From UBA1181 sp045113275 (lineage in GTDB: Bacteria > Bacteroidota > Bacteroidia > Bacteroidales > Paludibacteraceae), in contig JBGUIU010000058.1 of the NCBI GenBank assembly GCA_045113275.1, positions 1 through 64,000 of the forward strand: DNA of 64,000 bases, read 5' to 3'. The translations under genes and the position numbers were made by a program. Numbering within the stretch: position 1 is the first letter of the stretch; each line of letters opens with the position of its first letter. This document shows, piece after piece, positions 1-8,024 of this stretch. The notes beneath the pieces were generated by a model that searched no databases, was not told where the DNA came from, and saw only the letters and a program-made list of their open reading frames with translations.

Positions 1-1181
1 AGTCTGTCATCCATAGTTGGATAGTCCACAAGCGTAAATTCGGTAGTACGGCTACCTATTATTCTTAAGCCTTCTTCAAGTATGTTAAGTGCTGCGTTGT
101 AGTCCCTTTCAATAATATTTCCACATTGAGGACAAATCCATTGTCTATCACTCAACTTCAGATTCTTATTGATATAACCACAATGATTACATTTCTTACT
201 TGAAGGATAGAATCTGTCAACATAAACTATATTCCTTCCATACCATAATGCTTTATATTCAAGCATTCTTCTGAATTCACCAAAGTTCATTTCTGATATA
301 GATTCGGCAAGTTTATGATTCTTAACCATTCCTTTCACATTCAAATCTTCCATCACTATGATTTGGTTCTCATCAAGCAATGAGTTTGATATTTCATGAA
401 GGTAGTTAAGTTTACAATTCCTTATTTTCTCATTTAACTTAGCAAGCCTAATCCTTGCTTTGTTCCTATTATTACTTCCTTTCTGTTTTCTTGAAAGTTG
501 CCTTTGCAACTTCTTTAACTTGTTAATTTCGGATTTCTTGAAGTGAAGATTACTAAAACATTCACCTTCTGATGTCACAACAAAATCCTTTATACCTAAG
601 TCAATGCCAACGGCACTATCAGTTGCTTTTAATTTCTTCCTGAAATCACAGTCAACAAGAATTGAAAGGTAATATTGTCCAGAACAATTTCTTGATAATG
701 TTGCAGAACGAATTCCGTCTTTATTCTTCACAAGATAATTCACATATTCATCAGAACATTTAAACTTAATACCATGAATATTAGCAAGTGATAACTTATG
801 TGATGAGTAATCGTTTCTCTTCGATATTGCTTCTAAAGGAAATCTACAAGACTGTTTATTATCATGTTTGGATTTATACTTCGGAAATCCTTTATGCTCA
901 TTAAAGAAATGAGAATAAGCATCCAATAAATCACGGATTGATTGCTTCAGCACTTTTGTATTCTGTTCCTGTAACCAAGAATATTTCTCATTCTTTGTAA
1001 GTTCATTATGAAAGAAACGTCCAAGAGTTGTCAGATTTTCAGATGTCTCATTTTCTTTATACGAACTGATTTTCTTTTCAAGGCACTGATTATAGACAAA
1101 CCTATAACACCCAAGCAATTTATTAATTCGTATTGCCTGTGTATTATTTGGGTATATCCTTATTTTTAATGCCTTTAACAT
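1..1181 (-). CDS. tnpB: TnpB-family RNA-guided nuclease (IS200/IS605 OrfB), 3' end beyond window
   Basis: The frame opens at an ATG at 1181 and stays open to the left edge, giving 393 visible residues; few are likely missing because the family is about 400 aa. It has the N-terminal TnpB/OrfB domain (KIRIYPN near residue 7). The RuvC triad is D194 (VGIDLGIKDF), E278 (IVMEDLNV) and D360 (ERDYNAALNI). A zinc finger uses C331/C334 and C350/C353. TnpB proteins cleave DNA guided by an omega-RNA made from the element's right end; that end lies outside the window here. No TnpA transposase is adjacent. The gene sits directly downstream of terL in the same orientation, 97 bp away, so it probably inserted in the virion arm. 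It is clearly a different lineage from the TnpB at 53446, because its C-terminus (TTEFTLVDYPTMDD) differs. Confidence 0.93.
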   Translation of the reverse strand, partial: MLKALKIRIYPNNTQAIRINKLLGCYRFVYNQCLEKKISSYKENETSENLTTLGRFFHNELTKNEKYSWLQEQNTKVLKQSIRDLLDAYSHFFNEHKGFPKYKSKHDNKQSCRFPLEAISKRNDYSSHKLSLANIHGIKFKCSDEYVNYLVKNKDGIRSATLSRNCSGQYYLSILVDCDFRKKLKATDSAVGIDLGIKDFVVTSEGECFSNLHFKKSEINKLKKLQRQLSRKQKGSNNRNKARIRLAKLNEKIRNCKLNYLHEISNSLLDENQIIVMEDLNVKGMVKNHKLAESISEMNFGEFRRMLEYKALWYGRNIVYVDRFYPSSKKCNHCGYINKNLKLSDRQWICPQCGNIIERDYNAALNILEEGLRIIGSRTTEFTLVDYPTMDDR

Positions 1182-1278
1182 ACAATATTATTTCTCAACA
1201 AAATATTTACATTTCATCCCGTCTTTTGATAGTGCACCAGAACTTCTTGCTGAAACCATTCTATACATAGATTTAACA

Positions 1279-3465
1279 TTACACACAAGTACCCCACTCC
1301 TCATTCACCCTGTCAAGCCGCGGATCATCGACATACCTGAACCCCCTGCCTATGCTTATCCTGTCAAGACCGCCTCCCAAGACGACCCTGCCGCCCCCAG
1401 AATTCGGTATCCTGCCCCTGTGCCTGATGCCCTTTTCATCCACCCACCAGCCGTACCTGAACTCCTCCCTGATGGCATTGACAGTCTCTATCCTCAGACC
1501 GTACATGTCCTCGTCACCCAGCTCGCACATACCCATCGCCGCCACTATATCGAACTTCCTCTTCTCCGAATAACTGTACGTAACCAGTTCCTCCAGCATA
1601 TCCTCAAACCATATGCCGCTGCTGTAATCCTCAATGAACGTGGCTATCAGCTCCAGCTGATGCGCTATCACATTAGGCGAAGTCGGCGCTCCATAATACT
1701 CCCTTACACTCCTCCTGAACCTTCTCGTATCCACAGTCGCCGCCTGCGCACTCTTAGGCCTCAGCATCAATACATTCCTCGTGACACCCAGCTTATCAAG
1801 ATACATCTTATACCCCATCTTCGAACTCTCCAGCATACCCTTGCAGTTATAATACCTCTGCAGCTTCAATGCCATATTATACGCCTCCTCTATCCTCGCA
1901 GGTCTGCCCTTGTAAATAGCGACATAGCACGGCTCACATCCGCCGTAAACCCTCCTCTTCACAACTATACAGAACTTGGAAGGATCAGTGTACGTCTCAC
2001 TCGTCTGATCCATGCCGTTATCAATACCGTCTATACCTGCCACATACATGCCGGTCGGCACAGCTCCGTTCTCAATCATCGGCTCCTCCAGAATCCTCAC
2101 ACTACCTCCCTTGACACCGACAAACCTGACTCCCCTCTCCATGACACCGAGTCCGTCTCCTCCGACCCACTCAAGCACTCCTTCCCTTACAACATGCTCC
2201 GTCCTGTCAACATGGTCCAATTTGATCTTTGCCAGCTGACCACTCAATAAATCCTTGTTGAAATCATTGTCACCCTCCAGACTCAAAGCCTCCTCAGGCG
2301 TGTAACAGTACTCAGCCGTATAAGTCATCAGATCCCTCGGCTTATCTCTCAATTTGTCCCTTCTCTCATTGTAATACCTCATGCCCTCCTCAGGATCCGT
2401 CCATCCCCTCGAATCCATCCTGTCCATAACAATGCTGTACGACGGCACGAAAAATCCAGTCAATACACTCCTGCCATCCCTCGTGCATCTATGTCTATAA
2501 GGCAGACACCCATAACTGGCCGGATCCAAGAAGATATCACTCAGACCACTCAAACCCGGTCCACTGTCCCCTCCAGTACCCCACGCCATCTTAACACCAA
2601 ACCGTCTACCTGCCACAGTAACCAGCGCATCCCCCTGGATCCACGCCTTCTTTAAATCAGGCCAGCTACCAGCCTCCTCATACATCAGAATATCAATACG
2701 CTTTCCCCTGACCTTCCTAGGCTTGTCGGCAACCCTTCCCCTGATCTCACTCTTATATCCAACCTCGACTCCTTCACTCGTCAGATGCGACGCCCTCTTC
2801 CACCTGTCACTGTTCTTAACCTGCCTCAACTTCCTCATACCATCTCCCGTACCATCATCCAGATACGTCAATTCGTCCCAGCACTTAGCCAATGTATCAT
2901 CAACATAATCATCCGTGAAAGCAAACACATGCCCCCTGAAATTCCTCCTCGTAATATAATTGCAACACAGAATACTCGCTGCTATCTCACTCCATCCTAC
3001 ACCCCTGCCCTTCAATCCGACTACATCCAACCCAAGCTTCCTACACATATCAACGTAATGGAAATACTTATACTGCTCAACCATGAACAGCGGCTGCCGA
3101 AAATCCCTTCCGGTTCCCGTCTCTCCATCGCTCCCACCAGGCACCAGCAAACTATAATAATTCAACCAGAAATAATTATATCCCGTCACCCTATACCCGT
3201 GACTCTCCATGCCTATCAAACATCTCCTGTACTCCTCATCCCAATACTCCCTGTAACCCTCACTGCCTATCTCCTCATCACAATACCTCCCCGTCTCAAC
3301 CTTCCTCCTAGCCGCCTCGGTAAACCAACTAGGGTCAAAATCCAATCCCCTCGTGCCGTCTATAGGCCGGTACCCAGTCATCTCATAACTCAAATCCCCG
3401 TCAAAAAAATCTATGGGATCACCCTCCCGTACATCCCACTTCTCAATATCTTTCGTCTCTTCCAT
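1279..3465 (-). CDS. terL: Terminase large subunit
   Basis: This 728-aa protein is the predicted packaging motor ATPase and nuclease. The Walker A-like segment is LKGRGVGWSE (residues 151-160), of the arginine-containing form seen in crAss-like and related terminases. Walker B is IDILMYEEAGSW (about 257-268) with the catalytic acidic pair. The C-terminal half has a RNase H-like nuclease pattern, with an acidic strand GIDGID near residue 480 and a late aspartate in FDIVAAMGMCELGDEDMYG. It packages concatemeric DNA into procapsids through the portal, which is not in the window. The start has a Bacteroidetes -7 box 17 nt upstream. By eye its base composition is richer in G+C than the early genes. 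Confidence 0.9.
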   Translation of the reverse strand: MEETKDIEKWDVREGDPIDFFDGDLSYEMTGYRPIDGTRGLDFDPSWFTEAARRKVETGRYCDEEIGSEGYREYWDEEYRRCLIGMESHGYRVTGYNYFWLNYYSLLVPGGSDGETGTGRDFRQPLFMVEQYKYFHYVDMCRKLGLDVVGLKGRGVGWSEIAASILCCNYITRRNFRGHVFAFTDDYVDDTLAKCWDELTYLDDGTGDGMRKLRQVKNSDRWKRASHLTSEGVEVGYKSEIRGRVADKPRKVRGKRIDILMYEEAGSWPDLKKAWIQGDALVTVAGRRFGVKMAWGTGGDSGPGLSGLSDIFLDPASYGCLPYRHRCTRDGRSVLTGFFVPSYSIVMDRMDSRGWTDPEEGMRYYNERRDKLRDKPRDLMTYTAEYCYTPEEALSLEGDNDFNKDLLSGQLAKIKLDHVDRTEHVVREGVLEWVGGDGLGVMERGVRFVGVKGGSVRILEEPMIENGAVPTGMYVAGIDGIDNGMDQTSETYTDPSKFCIVVKRRVYGGCEPCYVAIYKGRPARIEEAYNMALKLQRYYNCKGMLESSKMGYKMYLDKLGVTRNVLMLRPKSAQAATVDTRRFRRSVREYYGAPTSPNVIAHQLELIATFIEDYSSGIWFEDMLEELVTYSYSEKRKFDIVAAMGMCELGDEDMYGLRIETVNAIREEFRYGWWVDEKGIRHRGRIPNSGGGRVVLGGGLDRISIGRGFRYVDDPRLDRVNEEWGTCV

Positions 3466-3917
3466 GTGCTTAACTTTTTTGCAAATATATGAAATTTTGT
3501 GAGAGAGGAGAGAGAGACGGGAGAAATGGAAAAATTGTTAGAGATACGAGAGAAGGGGGATACTGAGGGCTGAAGCCCCCCGCCTCCCCCTTCTATCAAA
3601 GGGGGGGGGTAGTCTAGTCACTCCCTGTCCCGAGGGAGGGCTAAAGTAGTAGTGAGTATTGCTACTACTATTGCCTTATGCAAGGAATTGCATTTGGTTG
3701 AAGGCCCTGCACGGCATCACACGCAGGCTGTGTGTCCGTGCATGCAAATGCCTGCCGCATAGTAGAAATGCGTCAAGTCACTGCGAGTTACAAACCACGA
3801 CAAATACGGCACGTACGAGTTACGTGACGGCAGTATGTATTACTGCGTCCGTACATTTGTCGGTCCACGCATGAGGGGTGCAAAACCTTATGTAGGGATG
3901 ATAAAAAAATAGATACT
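3466..3917. other. Divergent intergenic region with dense stem-loops (candidate origin, cos/pac or control region)
   Basis: This 452-bp gap separates the minus-strand virion arm from the plus-strand early arm. It carries a purine-rich stretch, a run of nine G at 3601-3609, and a series of perfect or near-perfect inverted repeats: CTCCCT/AGGGAG, AGTAGTAG/CTACTACT, ATGCAA/TTGCAT, GCACGG with inner CACAC against GTGTG and CCGTGC, and GCAGTA/TACTGC. A TACATTTG box at 3852-3859 could be the -7 element of an early promoter reading toward 3918. No convincing gene is present. An origin, a packaging site or a bidirectional control region would all fit. Confidence 0.45.
3482..3489 (-). promoter_or_regulatory. 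Bacteroidetes-type -7 promoter box for terL
   Basis: On the minus strand the sequence reads TATATTTG followed by C, matching the TAnnTTTG consensus of the Bacteroidetes primary sigma factor. It lies 17 nt upstream of the terL ATG, so the leader would be only a few nucleotides long. A -33 TTTG box at ideal spacing is not obvious. Confidence 0.5.
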
Positions 3918-4376
3918 ATGGGTAAGGTATTTATTAAGTCAGGGTCTATCAAAGACGAAGACCAGTACAAAAAGATCATAAAGGAACTTGCGGAATCAGT
4001 TCCTTCTTCAGTACTGAGCTTCGACGATAAGCCCTGTACTTTGAGAATAATTGACCTTATCGAAGTTAAATACGGAGAAGAGGATGGCAAGTCCTACGCA
4101 GCATTCCTGTGTAAGGATGAAACCAGAACCTACTCCTGCCAACTTCCGGTATTTTATGTTAGGAAAGTCTTCAGCGGTTACGCTGTTGACGGCACTATCA
4201 TAGCCGGAAAGTGCAGGGGCACCTTCGTAGATACACTGGAAGATAAGGAATACTCATGGAAAGCCGTCTCAGGTTTAATAAAGAATAAGATCCGCGTTCA
4301 TAACGTGGTAAAAATTCTTTCTGAATCAAACGGAAGGAAGGTGACCCATAGAGTGTACACCATCGATCTGGTGTAA
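3918..4376 (+). CDS. Hypothetical early protein, first plus-strand gene
   Basis: This is a 152-aa protein with an A-rich leader (GATAAAAAAATAG) ahead of the ATG. It is mixed alpha/beta with a beta-rich middle (residues 40-110) and no membrane segment or recognisable motif. It is the first gene after the divergent spacer and would be among the earliest transcribed. It is followed by a structured non-coding stretch rather than another gene. Function unknown. Confidence 0.75.
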   Translation: MGKVFIKSGSIKDEDQYKKIIKELAESVPSSVLSFDDKPCTLRIIDLIEVKYGEEDGKSYAAFLCKDETRTYSCQLPVFYVRKVFSGYAVDGTIIAGKCRGTFVDTLEDKEYSWKAVSGLIKNKIRVHNVVKILSESNGRKVTHRVYTIDLV

Positions 4377-4399
4377 CCTAGATAAGGTCAAATTGGGTT

Positions 4400-4545
4400 T
4401 TAAACCACACCCAAGCTGGACAAAAAGGTTCTCATGAAGGCTACTAACATGAGGTTGTGCAGACAACAGAAACACTGCCCTTCTCCTTGGGTAAGAAGTA
4501 GGAGTGACTTATGGAGGGGTTCAACATGCAACCTCTCCTTACTGA
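4400..4545 (+). ncRNA. Structured intergenic RNA candidate
   Basis: A long-range helix pairs ACCCAAG (4409-4415) with CTTGGGT (4486-4492). Inside it a hairpin pairs CTCATG (4431-4436) with CATGAG (4448-4453). A second hairpin pairs GGAGGGGTT (4513-4521) with AACCTCTCC (4530-4538). The stretch has no plausible reading frame and sits between two small early genes. It could be a processed leader, an attenuator or an independent small RNA. I do not recognise the family. Confidence 0.4.
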
Positions 4546-4599
4546 TGAATATTATTTAACTAAAAAGTTGCGCACGACACGGACTAAGTGTATATTAAA

Positions 4600-4827
4600 A
4601 TGGTCTCACTTGATTATGGACATACAACGGATGTTGTGGAGATTGTTGAAGCTCTCCATAACATGGAGAAATTAATCAACTTCAATATAGAAATACTGAA
4701 AAGTTTTAGAGAGGACCTCCAAGCCTCTCTTGAAATTATCCGAGAATGCGAAGCGGATGATGAAGAATGTTTGCGCTGCATTGACTATGTTAATGAAGCC
4801 ATCATAAACAAATGTATCCTTGGATAA
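4600..4827 (+). CDS. Small acidic hypothetical protein
   Basis: This 75-aa protein starts at the ATG at 4600; an in-frame GTG lies 12 nt upstream. It is predicted to be largely helical, with a cysteine-containing acidic C-terminal third (ECEADDEECLRC). The leader contains a variant of the recurring TTTAACTAAAAA motif about 35 nt upstream. Function unknown. Confidence 0.6.
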   Translation: MVSLDYGHTTDVVEIVEALHNMEKLINFNIEILKSFREDLQASLEIIRECEADDEECLRCIDYVNEAIINKCILG

Positions 4828-4829
4828 TT

Positions 4830-5007
4830 ACCTCTACATCGTGTGTGATGAGCACGGTGGAGGTGTGCTAACAGTATGGGGCAAGTGTAAATACTATGAC
4901 AAGGAAATAGATTTATACTTAATAAGACCCTAGCATGACGGGTTAATAAAATCATGTAAAAAACTACGCCCAGCAAGTTTTCCTCATAGTGAGGTTTAGA
5001 GTTGGGC
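4830..5007 (+). ncRNA. Intergenic stem-loop pair
   Basis: Two hairpins fill this gap. One pairs ACCTCTAC and CGTG with CACG and GTGGAGGT (4830-4864). The other nests CCTCA/TGAGG inside GCCCA/TGGGC (4968-5007) and ends just before the next start codon at 5023, where it could control initiation. No frame of note is present. Confidence 0.35.
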
Positions 5008-5022
5008 ATAAACTTTAATATT

Positions 5023-5340
5023 ATGGCAGCATTAATAAACAAGAAAGCCCCAATATTTGAGGCTAAATTTAACGAAAAATTATATGAAGTATTGGGATTC
5101 GTAAAGATCCCATTCATTAGGGTGGAACATGATCATGTTGAGTTCAAATATGAACAGGAAGCCCTTGCCATGCAATGTGTCATGGCAAAAAAATTCAATG
5201 AGCCGACAAACACTATAAAGAACGAAATGGGAAATTATGAATGTCGGTTATGTACAGAGATGAGACAATTTGTCCGAGCGCACAATGGACTCATCCGTAT
5301 CGACATCGTTAACAGACCATTTGAAATTATAGAAATCTAA
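5023..5340 (+). CDS. Hypothetical protein, weak paralogue of the 7484 gene
   Basis: This 105-aa protein starts at the ATG at 5023; a TTG lies 21 nt upstream. It shares a general pattern with the gene at 7484: a middle helix with a short hydrophobic-KKF/SKLG segment, followed by a C-terminal strand ending in RPFEIIEI, against PPFELIKK in the other. A strong terminator follows 12 nt after the stop. Function unknown. Confidence 0.65.
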   Translation: MAALINKKAPIFEAKFNEKLYEVLGFVKIPFIRVEHDHVEFKYEQEALAMQCVMAKKFNEPTNTIKNEMGNYECRLCTEMRQFVRAHNGLIRIDIVNRPFEIIEI

Positions 5341-5351
5341 TGGTAGACTTC

Positions 5352-5396
5352 AACCACCAAGTGCGGCATGTCTGTACTTGGTGGTTATTTTTTTTT
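5352..5396 (+). terminator. Rho-independent terminator
   Basis: The stem ACCACCAAGT (5353-5362) pairs perfectly with ACTTGGTGGT (5376-5385) and is followed by TATTTTTTTTT. It closes the transcript of the 5023 gene. Confidence 0.85.
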
Positions 5397-5402
5397 AACT
5401 CC

Positions 5403-5435
5403 TTCCGTAGTCTGGACACTGTTTCCGTAGTCTGG
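5403..5435 (+). repeat. Two-copy direct repeat with 20-bp period
   Basis: TTCCGTAGTCTGG occurs at 5403-5415 and again at 5423-5435, exactly two helical turns apart. Both copies are followed by a base and then CAC. The spacing suits binding of a dimeric regulator or an iteron-like protein upstream of the 5524 gene. An inverted repeat GGGGTTC/GAACCCC follows between about 5467 and 5502. Confidence 0.55.
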
Positions 5436-5523
5436 TCACATTCGATTACAACAGGGCGGCAGAAGGGGTTCAGCTGTTCCAGTACTAGTAATCAGAACCC
5501 CAAAACGTAAAAAAATTTATACA

Positions 5524-5985
5524 ATGGGAAAACAAATCGTTAAAGCATCCCTAGATCTAGAGATCAAAGGATGGGAGGTAAAGAAAACATCAGTAGCAAA
5601 GAAGGACGACGACATTAAATTGTCGGACGGACAAGGCAACCATCTTATCGAAGGTAAGTATAAGCTTACCGACGTAACGGTTGCAGAATTTGAAGATGAA
5701 AAGGATCCTGACAAAAAATTCAAAACTCTTGTAGCACAAGCTAACGGCCAAACAATCTGGCTTAGTCAGTTCGTGAAAAGAGGAATTGATCCTGATTCTG
5801 GCAAGCTCTTTGTGCAATCGACAGGAGGTTGGGCTGAGAAACTGCAAAAGGCAAACGGCGAGGGCAAAGCCGCTAAATTTGTCTTGGAGAATCCTGAATT
5901 TGAAATTGTCTCTTCAACAAGAAGAGACGTGAAGGATCCCTTCACCACGGAAATCAAATCCAAGTGGTGCTACGTAACCAAGTAG
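5524..5985 (+). CDS. Hypothetical early protein (153 aa)
   Basis: The leader is A-rich and the ATG is at 5524. The protein is charged and beta-rich in the middle (residues 35-85), with an aromatic tail KSKWCYVTK. An OB-like or single-strand-binding role is possible from its size and pattern, but no diagnostic motif is visible. It ends in TAG, one of several genes showing that TAG is a normal stop here. Confidence 0.75.
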   Translation: MGKQIVKASLDLEIKGWEVKKTSVAKKDDDIKLSDGQGNHLIEGKYKLTDVTVAEFEDEKDPDKKFKTLVAQANGQTIWLSQFVKRGIDPDSGKLFVQSTGGWAEKLQKANGEGKAAKFVLENPEFEIVSSTRRDVKDPFTTEIKSKWCYVTK

Positions 5986-6084
5986 CCACTTGGTCGTCCT
6001 GGTCATGACGCAAAACTGACCCCACTCTTAGTGGTTATATGGCATAGGTTGCCCCCGCTTCGGGGCTCATCACATCAATAAGTA

Positions 6085-6930
6085 ATTCAAAATATCTAGC
6101 ACCTAGTCCGTCGTTAAGAGGTGCGAATAGGATCAAAGCATCCTAGGTGAGTGTCCCGTGAGCACTCGATGAGGAACGTCCGTTGATTGTTCTACATAAA
6201 CTGAAATGCTTTGCAGGCCCCATGTGAGTTTGTGTGCTTTATCACACGGGACATCCTGCCGTCTATGCCTGTTGGACGATAAACGCAGGCGAAATTCACA
6301 TTCACATAAGTCCAATACAAGCCGTAAACACACACGTATCTGTCTGAAGATTATCAGTTCCGGTGGACAGAACGGAGGCGAAACGATGAGGGAACTGTTA
6401 AGTTGTGGGTAAGATAAACTAAAACCTTCAAACAACAGCCGATGAGTTAATCGTCATCGGTAGGCGGTCGGTTATGGGACTGGCCTCGTAAGTGCAAAGA
6501 ATCCTAAGTCCTCGGACATGGAGAGTTGTCATAACGAAAGAGTAACCAGTGAAAGCTGGGTAGTAGCATGAATATATACGAAAGTATTAATGACATAGAG
6601 TCCCTCCAAAACGGAACCCGTAAGGAATACGTGAAGGGAGCAAAGGTTCGTGCAGGTTTCAGGCGATGAGGCTTGCATAGCAGTAATGCGAAGTGTCAGG
6701 CAGGATGAGGCAGTCGGAATAAGTTTCTCTTTGATAAACCGACGTGAGTCCCGCAGGGTTGGGTACTTTCCCGGGGAAAAGTACAATTGTGTGTAAAGGC
6801 AGGAATGAAAGTCGCAGGAGCTAGCCGACCTGTTGATGAGTAGGTGCTCCACCATAGAACAGCGCACGAGCATGGCAAGTTGCAACCGGGCTTAGTCCCC
6901 GTACCATGTAAGGCACCGCGAGCATTGATT
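6085..6930 (+). ncRNA. Large structured non-coding RNA candidate (about 850 nt)
   Basis: The stretch between the 5524 gene and the DUF1874 gene has G+C content above its surroundings and no credible gene in any frame. Many short complementary segments are punctuated by GAAA-type and purine-rich loops. One clear local stem pairs GGAGC with GCTCC around 6815-6855 and encloses ACCT/AGGT; a CCCCG/CGGGG hairpin lies just upstream at about 6053-6065. Length, isolation and composition resemble giant ornate RNAs of phages such as GOLLD or ROOL. A group II intron lacking an ORF is another possibility, but I could not find a convincing domain V. Identity is unproven. Confidence 0.45.
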
Positions 6931-7048
6931 AGTCGTGGTGTCTTTTTTTTCTAAGAAACTAAAAAAAGGAAGCTCGCATCCGCGCATGCAGGCTTCCAGA
7001 ATATTATTCTGGTGCGGCAGGTATTTCGTAGAATATTTTTTTTTAAAG

Positions 7049-7333
7049 ATGAGAAAGACATTTTTGCTTAATGCATTCAGCCTACAGATGGTTGAATGCC
7101 CATGCACTGTAAAGTTTACGGAAGTCAGCGAACTTCCTCAAGGATTGACAAGCGCCATAGGTCATGCTGATACAGCAGCAGTCCTTGGTGTAGAGATGAA
7201 TCGCATAAACGTCACTCTTAATAAGGGTGATGTGGCTTACATCGCTCAGTTACAGGGTGGCAGACTTGCGGAAGGAACGAGGGTTCTTCCGGATGGGTTC
7301 TCGTTCAAGTTCATCAAGGTCGAGGTGTCTTGA
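7049..7333 (+). CDS. DUF1874 / AcrIII-1-like viral ring nuclease candidate (anti-CRISPR)
   Basis: This 94-aa protein matches the DUF1874 (STIV B116-like) family along its whole length. It has the N-terminal strand TFLLNAFS, then SAIGHADTAAVLG, the NRINVTLNKGDVAYIAQL strand pair, and RLAEG. Known AcrIII-1 proteins of this family degrade cyclic tetra-adenylate and so switch off type III CRISPR signalling. The residues reported as important there have counterparts here: S11, H39 in the GH motif, and R72 and E75 in RLAE with the same R-x-x-E spacing. The start at 7049 follows a T-rich leader; an in-frame upstream ATG at 6935 would add a poorly supported basic extension. Activity is inferred. Confidence 0.8.
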   Translation: MRKTFLLNAFSLQMVECPCTVKFTEVSELPQGLTSAIGHADTAAVLGVEMNRINVTLNKGDVAYIAQLQGGRLAEGTRVLPDGFSFKFIKVEVS

Positions 7334-7483
7334 TTTGAATAGAGCCCTTCTGACGGCGTTTTTCCTATCGGGATGTGTAATTATACCACCGACGGGGTGA
7401 AATGCCGGCAGAATTAAAATTTGATAGCAAATCGGGCATGTATCGGTTTGCCACGGGATTACGAATTAAAAAGAAAAGTTTTT

Positions 7484-7807
7484 ATGGAGAATGTTATTAA
7501 AAACTATCCTGAGTATGACATCAGGATATGGGGACCCAACACACCAGCTGCAAGGTTCAACATAACTTATGCCGAACTGGACGTCGACAAGGCCACCTTT
7601 AAAAAGTGGGTCGAAGCAGAAGCTTTCCAGTTCGCATTAAGCAGTAAGCTGGGTATTCCATCAGACGTGTCGGAACATGAATCATCATGGTCCGTAACGA
7701 TCAAATCTCGAAATTATTATCTATTTGACGACGGGATAGGTGAGAGATTCGGAAAATCAATAACGGTGATGGAATGTCATCCGCCGTTTGAATTAATAAA
7801 AAAATAA
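7484..7807 (+). CDS. Hypothetical protein, weak paralogue of the 5023 gene
   Basis: This is a 107-aa protein starting MENVIKNYPEYD. An upstream in-frame start at 7421 would add 21 residues without a better leader. It shares a C-terminal pattern (MECHPPFELIKK) and middle segment with the 5023 product. It lies downstream of the AcrIII-1-like gene, which makes it a candidate partner or a second host-takeover factor. Function unknown. Confidence 0.65.
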   Translation: MENVIKNYPEYDIRIWGPNTPAARFNITYAELDVDKATFKKWVEAEAFQFALSSKLGIPSDVSEHESSWSVTIKSRNYYLFDDGIGERFGKSITVMECHPPFELIKK

Positions 7808-7953
7808 TTAATTTTGCAGCCAACATAAGAAACCAATTTTACTTTTCGGGCGGTTTCTTGTTTGAACTTGGCCGCCCGACGCCATTCCTGGAGGACATAA
7901 CCCGTGAGGGAACCACCTCCGCTTGTTACTATTTAATAAATTCAAAACGCGAA

Positions 7954-7995
7954 GAACGGGAAACCTGTGAAGGCAACCCGTTTCTTTTTTTATTT
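7954..7995 (+). terminator. Terminator after the AcrIII-1-like / 7484 pair
   Basis: AACGGG (7955-7960) pairs with CCCGTT (7977-7982), followed by TCTTTTTTTATTTTTTTT. Upstream, in the 3' UTR, two more helices are visible: TCGGGCGG with CCGCCCGA and GGAGG with CCTCC. The 7808-7995 region is therefore a structured trailer. Confidence 0.7.
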
Positions 7996-8024
7996 TTTTT
8001 CTTTCAATCTTATTCACCTTTCAC

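Noticed and set aside
1188..1268. Minus-strand 26-codon frame (MYRMVSARSS...) between terL and tnpB
   Set aside because: It is too short and has no independent support, although it is open and precedes tnpB.
1420..3492. Long plus-strand frames opposite terL
   Set aside because: They are antisense shadows of terL, rich in serine, proline and leucine, and lack leaders.
6133..6885. Several overlapping frames of 60-118 codons on both strands
   Set aside because: Low-complexity translations in a region that looks like structured RNA; no leader or family resemblance.
6085..6930. Group II intron
   Set aside because: No convincing domain V hairpin with AGC triad and no maturase; kept only as an alternative for the large RNA.
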